Of a stretch of 9,748 bases of DNA, positions 1 to 6,143 are shown piece by piece. Under the pieces are notes generated by a model that did no database searches, was not told the DNA's origin, and saw nothing but the letters and a program-made list of their open reading frames with translations. The position numbers and the translations under genes were made by a program. Location of the stretch: contig JAEZGP010000553.1 of the NCBI GenBank assembly GCA_023437285.1, positions 1 to 9,748 of the forward strand, in the 5' to 3' direction. The stretch is from Actinomycetes bacterium. GTDB taxonomy: Bacteria; Actinomycetota; Actinomycetes; Mycobacteriales; Micromonosporaceae. Numbering within the stretch: the stretch's first letter is position 1; every line of letters starts with the position of its first letter.

Positions 1-67
1 CGGCGCCGACGAGCGCCGTGGCGAGGACGGCCGCCGCCGCGGTCCGGACCAGGATCGTGCGCGCCAT
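1..67 (-). CDS. N-terminal fragment of a secreted or membrane protein (truncated by window edge)
   Basis: Only the first 22 codons are present; the gene runs leftward out of the window. The peptide begins MARTILVRTAAAAVLATALV, with two early arginines followed by an alanine/valine/leucine-rich stretch. That is the n- and h-region of a Sec signal peptide or a signal anchor. The ATG at 67-65 is supported by a good ribosome site, GGGAGG at 77-72, four bases upstream. The mature protein is not visible, so no function can be given. It reads in the same direction as the SRPBCC gene upstream, but a strong hairpin at 149-179 separates them, so it is probably its own transcription unit. A weak promoter candidate is TTGCCG (131-126) with TAGGCA (107-102), 18-bp spacer. 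Confidence 0.7.
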   Translation of the reverse strand, partial: MARTILVRTAAAAVLATALVGA

Positions 68-148
68 GTCGCCTCCCGCGGATCGGCTCAGCTCTATGCC
101 CTGCCTACCATCGACGGTGAGGCCGCGGCAACCCTCGGTCACCGTGAC

Positions 149-179
149 GCGCCGGGGCGGCACGCTGCCGCCCTGGCGC
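149..179 (-). terminator. Strong GC-rich hairpin after the SRPBCC gene
   Basis: A 14-bp stem (149-162 pairing with 166-179) closes a 3-base loop. All pairs are Watson-Crick except one at 154/174, which is G-T on the plus strand and C-A on the leftward transcript. It starts 12 nt beyond the stop codon of the leftward SRPBCC gene. No U tract follows, which is common for actinobacterial terminators. A short dyad GTCAC-N-GTGAC lies beside it at 138-148. Terminator function is inferred from structure and position. Confidence 0.6.
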
Positions 180-190
180 ATCCGACCCGG

Positions 191-1078
191 TCAGGCCTGC
201 GTCACGAACATCTCGTCGGGGACGCCGGCGACCTTCATCTGACGCCACATCGGACGCCAGCCCGGCAGCTCGTGATAGCGCCGCAGCGCGGCGACCCCGG
301 TCAGCCAGCCGGCCCAACCCGGGTACGGCGGGTTGGCGGTGTCGAAGCCGCTCTGCACGAACGTGAGCCGGGTCCTGCCTTCCGATCCGTCCAGCTCCCA
401 GCTGGTGGTCATGCCGTCGGCGAAGCGCAGCGTCGCCTTGCGGCCGGGCTCGAACTCGACGAAGCGGGCACCCCCGGGATCCACGTCGAAGCCGCCCATC
501 GCGAACCGGCCGCCCAGGTGGGGCTCGATGGCCACGTTGGCGCCGAACCAGCGCAGGAACTGGTCGGCCTGGGTCATCGAGTCGAACACCGCCTGCGGGG
601 CCGCGTCGATCATCACCTCGGCGCGCTGCTCGGCCGAGGTGAAGTCGCACTTCGGGGTCGTCGGGCGACCGTCGAGGTAGTCGGCCAGGTTGGCGATCGC
701 CAGGCCCCAGAACGGCTGCAACGCCCCGCGGGCGCCGCCCTTGTCGGCGATGACGTCGGCGAAGCTAGGCAGGTCGGTCTGGCTCACCGTGATCAGGGTG
801 CCCTCGGCGTCCTCGTCGAGCTGGATCGCCGTGGTGGTCTCGATGCCGTCGAGGGTCCAGGCGAACTGGATGCCCCGCTCGTCCACGTGCAGCACGCGCT
901 GGTGCGGCCGGTCGCCGTCCGGGGTGTAGCGGCCCCAGAACTCGTACGTGTCCGGCAGGTCCACGTTGGCGTGCTCGGCCAGCCAGACACGCAGCGCGGC
1001 CGGGTCGGTCAGCGCCTCGTACACGGTGGCGGGCGGGGCGGCGAGGACGGCGCTCATGCGCAGGTCAGGCTCGGTCAT
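191..1078 (-). CDS. Tandem SRPBCC (AHSA1-like / START-fold) domain protein
   Basis: This 295-aa protein appears to contain two SRPBCC lipid/ligand-binding folds in one chain. The first spans about residues 5-140 (ATVYEALTDPAALRVWL near its N-terminus) and the second about 148-260 (QAVFDSMTQADQFLRWFGA). Each opens with the family's usual strand, then 'P..V(Y/F)(E/D)..T......W'. AHSA1-like proteins are usually about 150 aa with one domain, so this one is double length. The family binds hydrophobic ligands or acts as a co-chaperone or cyclase-like enzyme; the substrate here is unknown. The ATG is preceded by AAGGGAG, which lies inside the upstream ArsR-type gene. The two genes overlap by 14 nt, indicating translational coupling. 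ArsR plus SRPBCC is a common bacterial pairing, the regulator being thought to control its partner. Confidence 0.9.
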   Translation of the reverse strand: MTEPDLRMSAVLAAPPATVYEALTDPAALRVWLAEHANVDLPDTYEFWGRYTPDGDRPHQRVLHVDERGIQFAWTLDGIETTTAIQLDEDAEGTLITVSQTDLPSFADVIADKGGARGALQPFWGLAIANLADYLDGRPTTPKCDFTSAEQRAEVMIDAAPQAVFDSMTQADQFLRWFGANVAIEPHLGGRFAMGGFDVDPGGARFVEFEPGRKATLRFADGMTTSWELDGSEGRTRLTFVQSGFDTANPPYPGWAGWLTGVAALRRYHELPGWRPMWRQMKVAGVPDEMFVTQA

Positions 1079-1628
1079 CGGGGTCTCCCTTGGGATAGCA
1101 GGCGACGGCCAGGCGAAACGCGTCGCCCTCGGCGCCGCCGTAGCGGGTGAACAGGTCCTGCAGCGTGCGCTGCAGCTCGTCGAGGAACTCCTGGCGTTGC
1201 TCCGGCCTGACCCGGACGTCGCCGGACACGCCGATCGAGGGCAGGTCGGGTCGGGTGCGGTCGAGCGCGGCGAGATCGGCCTGGACGTCCTCCATCAGGT
1301 CGACCAGGTAGCCGATGCTGAGCCGGTCGCGCGTCTGGCGCAGGCCGATGCGGCCGACCAGGCGTGGGGACAGCCAGTAGGAGCGGCCGGCCGCCTGGTA
1401 GATGCCCTCCTGGATGCCGCGCACCCGCCGCTCGGCCACCTGGCGCACCAGGTCGGCGTCGAGCAGGCGCTTCACGTGGTAGTAGACCCGTTGCGGGGTC
1501 TGGTCGAGTGCGACCGCGACCTCGGTGCACGACCGGGGCACGGCGAGTTGGCGCAGCACGTCGATGCGCTGCGGCTTGAGCAGGGCCTCAGCCTGCTCGA
1601 TCTGGTCGAGGTAGACGATGTCTCTCAT
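1065..1628 (-). CDS. ArsR-type winged-helix transcriptional regulator
   Basis: The protein has 187 aa. Residues about 10-90 form an ArsR-like winged helix-turn-helix: a helix around EALLKPQRIDVLRQLA, then SCTEVAVALDQTPQRVYYHVKRLLDADLV as the HTH and recognition helix, then a wing ending in RSYWLSP. The C-terminal half (about 95-187) is helical, with an RPEQRQEFLDELQRTLQDLF segment of unknown role. There is no ArsR metal-binding ELCVC motif, so it is not a classical metal sensor. The ATG at 1628-1626 has no Shine-Dalgarno sequence, and the promoter elements sit so close that the mRNA is probably nearly leaderless. Its stop overlaps the SRPBCC start by 14 nt. An AT-rich dyad in its own promoter suggests autoregulation. 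Confidence 0.9.
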   Translation of the reverse strand: MRDIVYLDQIEQAEALLKPQRIDVLRQLAVPRSCTEVAVALDQTPQRVYYHVKRLLDADLVRQVAERRVRGIQEGIYQAAGRSYWLSPRLVGRIGLRQTRDRLSIGYLVDLMEDVQADLAALDRTRPDLPSIGVSGDVRVRPEQRQEFLDELQRTLQDLFTRYGGAEGDAFRLAVACYPKGDPDDRA

Positions 1629-1631
1629 TGC

Positions 1632-1667
1632 AAAAACTATCTTTTACATAAAGGATGTCTTTGTCAA
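1632..1667 (-). promoter_or_regulatory. Promoter of the ArsR-SRPBCC operon
   Basis: Read leftward, a perfect -35 hexamer TTGACA occupies 1667-1662. AAAGAT at 1644-1639 is the -10 candidate with a 17-bp spacer (3 of 6 matches to TATAAT); GATAGT at 1641-1636 is an alternative with a long 20-bp spacer. Either would start transcription within a few bases of the ATG at 1628. No Shine-Dalgarno sequence is present. The region is strikingly AT-rich against its surroundings. The -35 is clear; the -10 assignment is uncertain. Confidence 0.55.
1639..1656. promoter_or_regulatory. 18-bp AT-rich dyad, probable operator of the ArsR-type regulator
   Basis: The plus strand reads ATCTTTTACATAAAGGAT. Seven of nine base pairs are symmetric about 1647/1648, with outer arms ATC/GAT and inner TTTA/TAAA. 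It covers the region between the -35 box and the start codon, including the -10 candidates, so a bound repressor would block RNA polymerase. ArsR-type dimers typically bind AT-rich dyads of about this length. Operator function is inferred. Confidence 0.5.
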
Positions 1668-1672
1668 TGCCG

Positions 1673-1711
1673 CATGGCATGGCTTCATGGGGTGGCTTCA
1701 TGGCATGACGG
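1673..1711. repeat. Three tandem 13-bp units upstream of the ArsR promoter
   Basis: Units start at 1673 (CATGGCATGGCTT), 1686 (CATGGGGTGGCTT) and 1699 (CATGGCATGACGG). Units 1 and 2 differ at 2 of 13 positions, units 1 and 3 at 3 of 13. The array ends 5 bp from the -35 box at 1667, on its upstream side, and fills most of the gap behind the CGNR gene. It could be an iterated protein-binding site or a slippage-generated repeat. Confidence 0.6.
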
Positions 1712-1731
1712 ACGGCGCGGTGGAAGGGGGG

Positions 1732-2289
1732 TCAGCGGTGGGTGGCGGCACGGCCCTGCGCCGCGCGGCGGGCCCGGTAGGCGGCGACGGCCGCCCGGTT
1801 GCCGCAGCCGGCCTCGCAGAACCGGCGCGAGCGGTTCTTCGACAGGTCGACCAGCACGTTGTCGCAGCCGGGGTGGTCGCACACGCGCAACCGGCCCAGC
1901 TCCCCGGTGCGCACCACGTCGACGAATCCCATGGCGGCCTCGACGGCCATCCGCGCCGCCAACGGCGCGTCGGGCGACGTGGCGTGCAGGTGGTAGGGCC
2001 ACGCGTCGTGGCGTACGAGCTGCGGCAGCGCGTTGTTCTCCCGAAGCAGGGCGTTGACGCTGGCCACGAGCTCGTCCTCGGTGGCGGACCACAGGCGGCG
2101 AAGCCGCGGCCGCAACGCCCACACCGACTCCAGCTCCGCTCGCGTGCGCTCGCGCCGGCCGGTCCACTGACGCTGCGCCAGGAAGGCGTCGAGGGCTTCC
2201 ACGTCGGGCAGGCCCTCCTCCTCGGCGGCCGTGTTGACCAGCGCGGCCGCCGTCGTCAGGGCGACCTCGGTGTCATGAGCGAAAACCAA
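1732..2289 (-). CDS. CGNR zinc-finger / ABATE-domain transcriptional regulator
   Basis: With the TTG start chosen here the protein has 185 aa. The N-terminal part (about 1-120) is helical and begins VFAHDTEVALTTAAALVNT, as in ABATE-domain proteins. The C-terminal zinc finger has cysteines at 137, 142, 158 and 162 in VCDHPGC...RRFCEAGCGNR, and C162-R165 is the CGNR signature, followed by a basic helix (AAVAAYRARRAAQ). The family is thought to act as stress-linked DNA-binding regulators. TTG at 2289-2287 was preferred because AGGAG (2299-2295) sits five bases upstream. An in-frame GTG at 2304 would add five residues but has no clear ribosome site. The gene is divergent from the EamA transporter, which may be its target. 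Confidence 0.9.
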   Translation of the reverse strand: MVFAHDTEVALTTAAALVNTAAEEEGLPDVEALDAFLAQRQWTGRRERTRAELESVWALRPRLRRLWSATEDELVASVNALLRENNALPQLVRHDAWPYHLHATSPDAPLAARMAVEAAMGFVDVVRTGELGRLRVCDHPGCDNVLVDLSKNRSRRFCEAGCGNRAAVAAYRARRAAQGRAATHR

Positions 2290-2290
2290 C

Positions 2291-2320
2291 TTGACTCCTG
2301 TCACACGACGAACCTAGCGT
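2291..2320 (+). promoter_or_regulatory. Candidate promoter of the EamA transporter gene
   Basis: TTGACT (2291-2296), an 18-bp spacer and TAGCGT (2315-2320, fitting TAnnnT) would start transcription near 2327. That leaves a leader of about 40 nt to the GTG at 2366. On the other strand TAGGTT (2316-2311) is a possible -10 for the CGNR gene, so the two -10 elements would overlap. No matching -35 is evident for the leftward promoter. Confidence 0.45.
2295..2299 (-). promoter_or_regulatory. Ribosome-binding site that decides the CGNR gene start
   Basis: Leftward AGGAG is followed by five bases (TCAAG) and then TTG. It lies inside the reading frame that would begin at GTG 2304, which argues for the shorter product. 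These same bases overlap the proposed -35 box of the divergent transporter promoter. Confidence 0.55.
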
Positions 2321-2365
2321 CATCACCATAGCCCACCTTGACTCATGACACCCCGGGAGAACACC

Positions 2366-3325
2366 GTGCGTACCGACCGCTCCGCCGGACTCGGCCTGAC
2401 CCTGGCGCTGCTGTCGGCTGCCACCTTCGGCACCTCCGGCACCTTCGCCCGCTCGCTGATTGCGGCCGGCTGGTCCGCCGAGTTCGCCGTGGCGGTCCGG
2501 GTGACCACCGCCGGCCTGGTGCTCGCCGTCCCCGCCGCGTTCGCGTTGCGCAAGCAGTGGCACCTGCTGCGCGGCAACGCGGTCGCGCTGGTCCTGTTCG
2601 GACTGCTCGCCATCGGCGGCGCGCAGGTCGGCTTCTTCAACGCGGTGCGCTACCTGCCGATCGGCGTGGCGCTGCTGCTGGAATACCTCGCCATCATCCT
2701 CGTCGTGGGCTGGATGTGGGCGGTGCACAAGCAGCGACCCCGGCGCCTCACCGTGACCGGCTCGGTCGCCGCGATCGCCGGCCTCGCCCTGGTGCTCGAC
2801 CTCACCGGCGAGCGCGCGCTGTCGCTGGCCGGCGTCGCCTGGGGCCTGTTCGCGGGCGTCGGCCTGGCGGCGTACTTCCTGATGTCGGCCCGCGTGGACC
2901 CCCGCCTGCCGGCCACGGCCCTGGCCAGCGGCGGCATGCTCATCGGCGGCGCGGTGCTCGCCGCGCTCGGCGCCGTCGGCGCCCTGCCCATGACCGCCAC
3001 GTTCGGCGAGGTCACCCTCGCCGGTGTGGAGACCAGCTGGGTCGTGCCCATCCTGGGCCTGTCGCTCGTCGCGGGCGTGACGGCCTACGTGGCTGGCATC
3101 GGCGCGGCGCGCATCCTCGACGCCCGACTGGCGTCGTTCGTCGGCCTCACCGAGGTGCTGTTCGCCATCCTGATCGCCTGGCTGGCGCTGGCCGAGCTGC
3201 CCACCGTCATCCAGTTCGCCGGCGGCGCGCTCATCATCGCGGGCGTGGCCCTGGTCCGCCTCGACGAACTGCGCCGGACGGCCGCCCCCACCCGCGCCCC
3301 GGATCCAGACCCCGTGGCGGCCTGA
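2366..3325 (+). CDS. EamA/DMT-family multi-span transporter
   Basis: This 319-aa (from GTG) integral membrane protein has about ten hydrophobic helices arranged as two EamA repeats. The first starts GLTLALLSAATFGTSGTFAR and the second LSLAGVAWGLFAGVGLAAYF. Such proteins are drug/metabolite exporters or amino-acid permeases; the substrate cannot be read from sequence. The last helix is followed by a charged cytoplasmic tail with several Pro/Ala residues. GTG 2366 is preferred because GGGAGA (2355-2360) lies five bases upstream. An in-frame ATG at 2345 would add seven residues but has no ribosome site. It is divergent from a CGNR regulator across a very short gap, suggesting control by it. Confidence 0.92.
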   Translation: MRTDRSAGLGLTLALLSAATFGTSGTFARSLIAAGWSAEFAVAVRVTTAGLVLAVPAAFALRKQWHLLRGNAVALVLFGLLAIGGAQVGFFNAVRYLPIGVALLLEYLAIILVVGWMWAVHKQRPRRLTVTGSVAAIAGLALVLDLTGERALSLAGVAWGLFAGVGLAAYFLMSARVDPRLPATALASGGMLIGGAVLAALGAVGALPMTATFGEVTLAGVETSWVVPILGLSLVAGVTAYVAGIGAARILDARLASFVGLTEVLFAILIAWLALAELPTVIQFAGGALIIAGVALVRLDELRRTAAPTRAPDPDPVAA

Positions 3326-3442
3326 ACTCCGACGCCTCACCGCCGCGAGCCTGGCCGCGTCCCGCCGACCTCGACCGCCCCGAGATGTACACCGGTCGAA
3401 ATCCCTTGCGCCGCTCGATCGACACCGGGAAAGGTACGCCTC
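3326..3442. other. Intergenic gap between the EamA and DUF664 genes
   Basis: No gene or convincing terminator was found in these 117 bases. A seven-base direct repeat ACACCGG occurs near 3389 and near 3422. A ribosome site, GGGAAAGG at 3427-3434, serves the next gene. No clear -35/-10 pair was found, so co-transcription with the transporter cannot be excluded. Confidence 0.5.
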
Positions 3443-4006
3443 ATGACTGACCTACCTGAAAGGCAGTTCGGCTGGTCGGACATGTGGTCTGCCCCGGACG
3501 ACGATCCGCGCTCGCCGGGCGGGTTCGACGACGAACGGTCCATGCTCGTCGGCTACCTGCGCGACTACCGGCTCACGCTGGAGATGAAATGCGCTGGCCT
3601 CGACGCCGAGGGCCTCGCGCGCCGGACGGTGCCGCCGTCCAACCTGTCCCTGCTCGGACTGGTCCGGCACATGGCCGACGTGGAGCGCAACTGGTTCCGG
3701 GCCGTCATGGCCGGCGAGCAGGCGCCGCACCACTATCGCACGGACGCCGACCGTGACCTGGCCTTCAACGGCGCCGTCGCGGACCCGGCCGTCGTCGACG
3801 ACGCGTGGCGCACCTGGCGCGCCGAGATCGCCTTCGCCGAGACGTTCGTCGACAACGCCCCGGACCTCGGCGTACGCGGCACGATGCGCGACGGCGGCAC
3901 CATCGCGCTCCGCGAGGTGCTGCTGCACATGATCGAGGAGTACGCCCGCCACTGCGGCCACGCGGACCTCATCCGCGAACGCGTCGACGGCCGCGTCGGC
4001 CAGTAA
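3443..4006 (+). CDS. DUF664 / DinB-fold protein (possible mycothiol-dependent enzyme)
   Basis: This 187-aa protein matches the DUF664 branch of the DinB/YfiT metalloenzyme superfamily, a four-helix bundle with a histidine metal site. Visible landmarks are DERSMLVGYLRDYRLTLEMK (helix 1, substrate side), LLGLVRHMADVERNWFRAV with H76, and the C-terminal MIEEYARHCGHADLIRE with H170 and H173 (H162 is nearby). H76 and the C-terminal histidines are the likely metal ligands. In actinobacteria many members are predicted thiol (mycothiol) transferases; the substrate is unknown. The ATG has a GGGAAAGG ribosome site eight bases upstream. Length is normal for the family and nothing appears broken. Confidence 0.9.
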   Translation: MTDLPERQFGWSDMWSAPDDDPRSPGGFDDERSMLVGYLRDYRLTLEMKCAGLDAEGLARRTVPPSNLSLLGLVRHMADVERNWFRAVMAGEQAPHHYRTDADRDLAFNGAVADPAVVDDAWRTWRAEIAFAETFVDNAPDLGVRGTMRDGGTIALREVLLHMIEEYARHCGHADLIRERVDGRVGQ

Positions 4007-4031
4007 CCGGCAGACCACGTCCCCCGAACAG

Positions 4032-4050
4032 GCGATCAACGGCTGATCGC
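4032..4050 (+). terminator. Small hairpin after the DUF664 gene
   Basis: GCGATCA (4032-4038), a five-base loop and TGATCGC (4044-4050) form a perfect 7-bp stem 25 nt beyond the stop codon. No T tract follows. It could be a weak terminator, or a dyad binding site for the phospholipase promoter just downstream. Confidence 0.35.
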
Positions 4051-4101
4051 GCCAGCCGCAGCCCCCCGCCACGGCACAATGAAAAAGTGCGGAGTACGGG
4101 C

Positions 4102-4461
4102 GTGAAGGGCGTACTGGTCGTCATCGTGACGGCCGCGCTCATCGGCGCCGGCGCGCCGGCACACGCTCATGACGGGCTGCACCGCTGGCCGACGGATGGC
4201 TGCACCAGCGCCCCCGACCTGGCGTTCCGGCACGCGTGCGTGCACCACGACGGCTGCTACGCCACGCACCGCGCCAGCCGGGCGACCTGCGACCTGCGCT
4301 TCCTGCGGGACATGCGCGCCGCGTGCCTCGGCCGCCCGCCGCTCGCCGCTCGCGCCTGCACGGTCACCGCCTACCTGTACTACGGCGCGGTACGCCTGCT
4401 GGGCGGCTACTTCTACCACCGCCCCAACCCCCGCGACCGCATCCGAACTCCCGTGGGGTAG
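4102..4461 (+). CDS. Small secreted phospholipase A2-like enzyme
   Basis: A 119-aa product. Residues 1-22 form a signal peptide with a hydrophobic core (VLVVIVTAALIGAGA) and an AHA cleavage site. The mature part has ACVHHDGCY (residues 45-53) with the His-Asp pair H49-D50, then TCDLRFLRDMRAAC (62-75) with D64. This is the PLA2 arrangement C-x2-H-D-x-C-Y followed by a CD..F helix. Six mature cysteines (34, 46, 52, 63, 75, 86) could form three disulfides. The predicted reaction is calcium-dependent hydrolysis of phospholipids outside the cell. GTG 4102 is preferred because GGAG (4091-4094) lies seven bases upstream; GTG 4087 would add five residues. The stop is 17 nt from the convergent vWA gene stop. 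Confidence 0.85.
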   Translation: MKGVLVVIVTAALIGAGAPAHAHDGLHRWPTDGCTSAPDLAFRHACVHHDGCYATHRASRATCDLRFLRDMRAACLGRPPLAARACTVTAYLYYGAVRLLGGYFYHRPNPRDRIRTPVG

Positions 4462-4478
4462 CCGGCACCCGGACGGGC

Positions 4479-6143
4479 TCACGGTCGGGTGAGGCGCCAC
4501 TCGAACCGGACACCGTTGATGATCACATGGTCGTCGGGCAGGCACAGGGCGGTGACGATGCGGGTGTCGTCGTCCGACGGACCGTAGGTGATCTCAAGCC
4601 GGTAGTGCGAGCGGCGAAACACCGGCTCGTCCACGTACCGCGCCCGGACCGTACCCTCGCCGGGCACCCCGTACCGTTCGCCCATCGACGGACGACCCAA
4701 CGCGATGGGCCGGGGGCGCCGGCCGGTGAGCTCGAAGCTGGCGTACGGCGAGGGTTTGGTGACGTTCCTGCCCGACGCCTTCGGCGCGGGACGCGCATCG
4801 AGGACGCCGTCGTTGTGCTTACGCGACGGCAGGACGGGCAGCGCCACGAGAGTACCTTTGAGCCGCGGAAACCGGTACATGACCAGCAGGACCACCGCGG
4901 CCAGCAACAGGCCGACGCCCACGGTCAACAGCGGTATGTGGTCGCCCGGGCCGCCGCCCGCCACGGTGAGTTCGTTGTCGACGAGTCGCCAGGCCGGCCG
5001 GATGCCCATCTTGTCGGACAAGATGGTTGAGAACGGGGACTCGACCGTCGCGGTCAACCGTGACCTCCGGTGCATCGGGACTAATGTGGACAGGTCGAAT
5101 GATTGGCCTTTGGGCCACGTCAGGGTCACCTCGACCGGCACGGTGGCCCCCGGCGGCAGGTCGACCGTGGTCGTCTCCGGCCACGCGGTCACGCCCCCGC
5201 CCGGCACGTCGACGTGCAGCGAGGACACGGTCAGCGGGAGCCGGGTCGGGTTCGTCAGCTCGGCGCGGGCCACGGCGGCTCCGTCGACGAGCCGCACGCC
5301 GGGCACGGACCACCGCACCGGCACCGGCCGGTTCACCTCGTCGCCGAGTGTCGCGCGGACCTTCGCCGCCATCACGGCCGTGCGGGGCGCGCTCAGCCGC
5401 TCGTCGAGGTCCGACAGTGTGGCCGGCGCCAGCGCTCGCCCTGCGCGGAACACCCCGCAGAACGGGTTGCGGCTCAGCTCGACGGTCGAGTAGCCCGCGC
5501 AGTCGCGGCCCGTACGCCCGCTCGCGTTGCGTCCCAGCAGCGTGAAGTACGCGGAGAAGTGCTGCTTGTTGGCGATCATCTTGTCGGCCGCGTCGCGTAG
5601 CCGGTTCCACTGCCGCCCCGACGTGGTGGGATAGGCGCTGCTGGACGTGGCCAGGGTGGTGTGCTGGCCGTCGGTCAGCATGAACACCGCCGCGATGCGC
5701 GGCCGGTTGGGCCGGTTCAGTCGCGCCACGGCCTTCTCCATGGCCGTACCCATGTCCGTCTCGACGCCGTCGGCGGTCTTCGGCAGGCCGGCCAACAGGC
5801 GGTCGGGGTACCGACCCACCTGCCCTTCGACAATCCTGTCGGTCTGCCTGGCCTCCGCGAAGGGGATCACCGTGACGTGGTCGACCTCGGCGAGGTGGGC
5901 CAGGAAGGCGCGCAGGTGGCGCTTGACCGGGGTGTACAGGTCGACACCGCGCTGCATCGACGCCGACACGTCAACGAGGATCACGTACTCGGCGGGCACG
6001 TCGCGGACGTTCAGCGCGGTGTAGAGGTCGTCGACCGTGACGGGTGCGGCAACCGCCCGGGCCTGGTCGAACGCGGTGATCGGCGTGGCCGCGAGGACGG
6101 CCACGGCCACGGCGGTGCCCAGAACGCGAGGGAGAACGCTCAC
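4479..6143 (-). CDS. Membrane-anchored vWA-domain protein of the GTPase/GAP1 operon
   Basis: A 554-aa protein. An N-terminal hydrophobic segment (about 9-24, signal peptide) is followed by a vWA domain at about 50-250. Its MIDAS looks intact: D58-x-S60-x-S62 in VDVSASM, the TDMGT segment (129-133), and D158 in MLTDG. C215 and C229 could form a disulfide outside the cell. A beta-rich segment (about 270-380) precedes one membrane helix (403-423). A cytoplasmic tail of about 130 residues ends in a possible beta domain (about 465-554) that I do not recognise. The GTG start overlaps the GAP1 stop as GTGA, indicating coupling. It carries the only in-frame TTA leucine codon noticed in the window (L354, 5084-5082). 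vWA domains bind protein partners through a metal. Confidence 0.9.
   Translation of the reverse strand: MSVLPRVLGTAVAVAVLAATPITAFDQARAVAAPVTVDDLYTALNVRDVPAEYVILVDVSASMQRGVDLYTPVKRHLRAFLAHLAEVDHVTVIPFAEARQTDRIVEGQVGRYPDRLLAGLPKTADGVETDMGTAMEKAVARLNRPNRPRIAAVFMLTDGQHTTLATSSSAYPTTSGRQWNRLRDAADKMIANKQHFSAYFTLLGRNASGRTGRDCAGYSTVELSRNPFCGVFRAGRALAPATLSDLDERLSAPRTAVMAAKVRATLGDEVNRPVPVRWSVPGVRLVDGAAVARAELTNPTRLPLTVSSLHVDVPGGGVTAWPETTTVDLPPGATVPVEVTLTWPKGQSFDLSTLVPMHRRSRLTATVESPFSTILSDKMGIRPAWRLVDNELTVAGGGPGDHIPLLTVGVGLLLAAVVLLVMYRFPRLKGTLVALPVLPSRKHNDGVLDARPAPKASGRNVTKPSPYASFELTGRRPRPIALGRPSMGERYGVPGEGTVRARYVDEPVFRRSHYRLEITYGPSDDDTRIVTALCLPDDHVIINGVRFEWRLTRP
5006..5026. repeat. Intragenic perfect inverted repeat in the vWA gene
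   Basis: CCATCTTGT and ACAAGATGG form two 9-bp arms around a 3-base centre, within codons for the segment just before the membrane helix (ILSDKMG). The mRNA could form a hairpin. It may be a chance product of the codons. Confidence 0.5.

Noticed and set aside
272..1150. Rightward open frame of about 292 codons opposite the SRPBCC gene
   Set aside because: Arg/Gly/Val/Ala-rich translation without recognisable domains; the opposite strand has two SRPBCC folds and a good ribosome site.
948..2057. Rightward open frame of about 369 codons across the ArsR and CGNR genes
   Set aside because: It runs through the AT-rich promoter region and ends in Arg/Gly/Pro-rich low complexity; both genes on the other strand are clear family members.
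2273..3340. Long leftward open frame of about 355 codons opposite the EamA gene
   Set aside because: Its product is Gly/Gln/Glu/Asp/Arg-rich low complexity with no family resemblance, and it lies wholly over a convincing membrane transporter; it is a GC-bias shadow.
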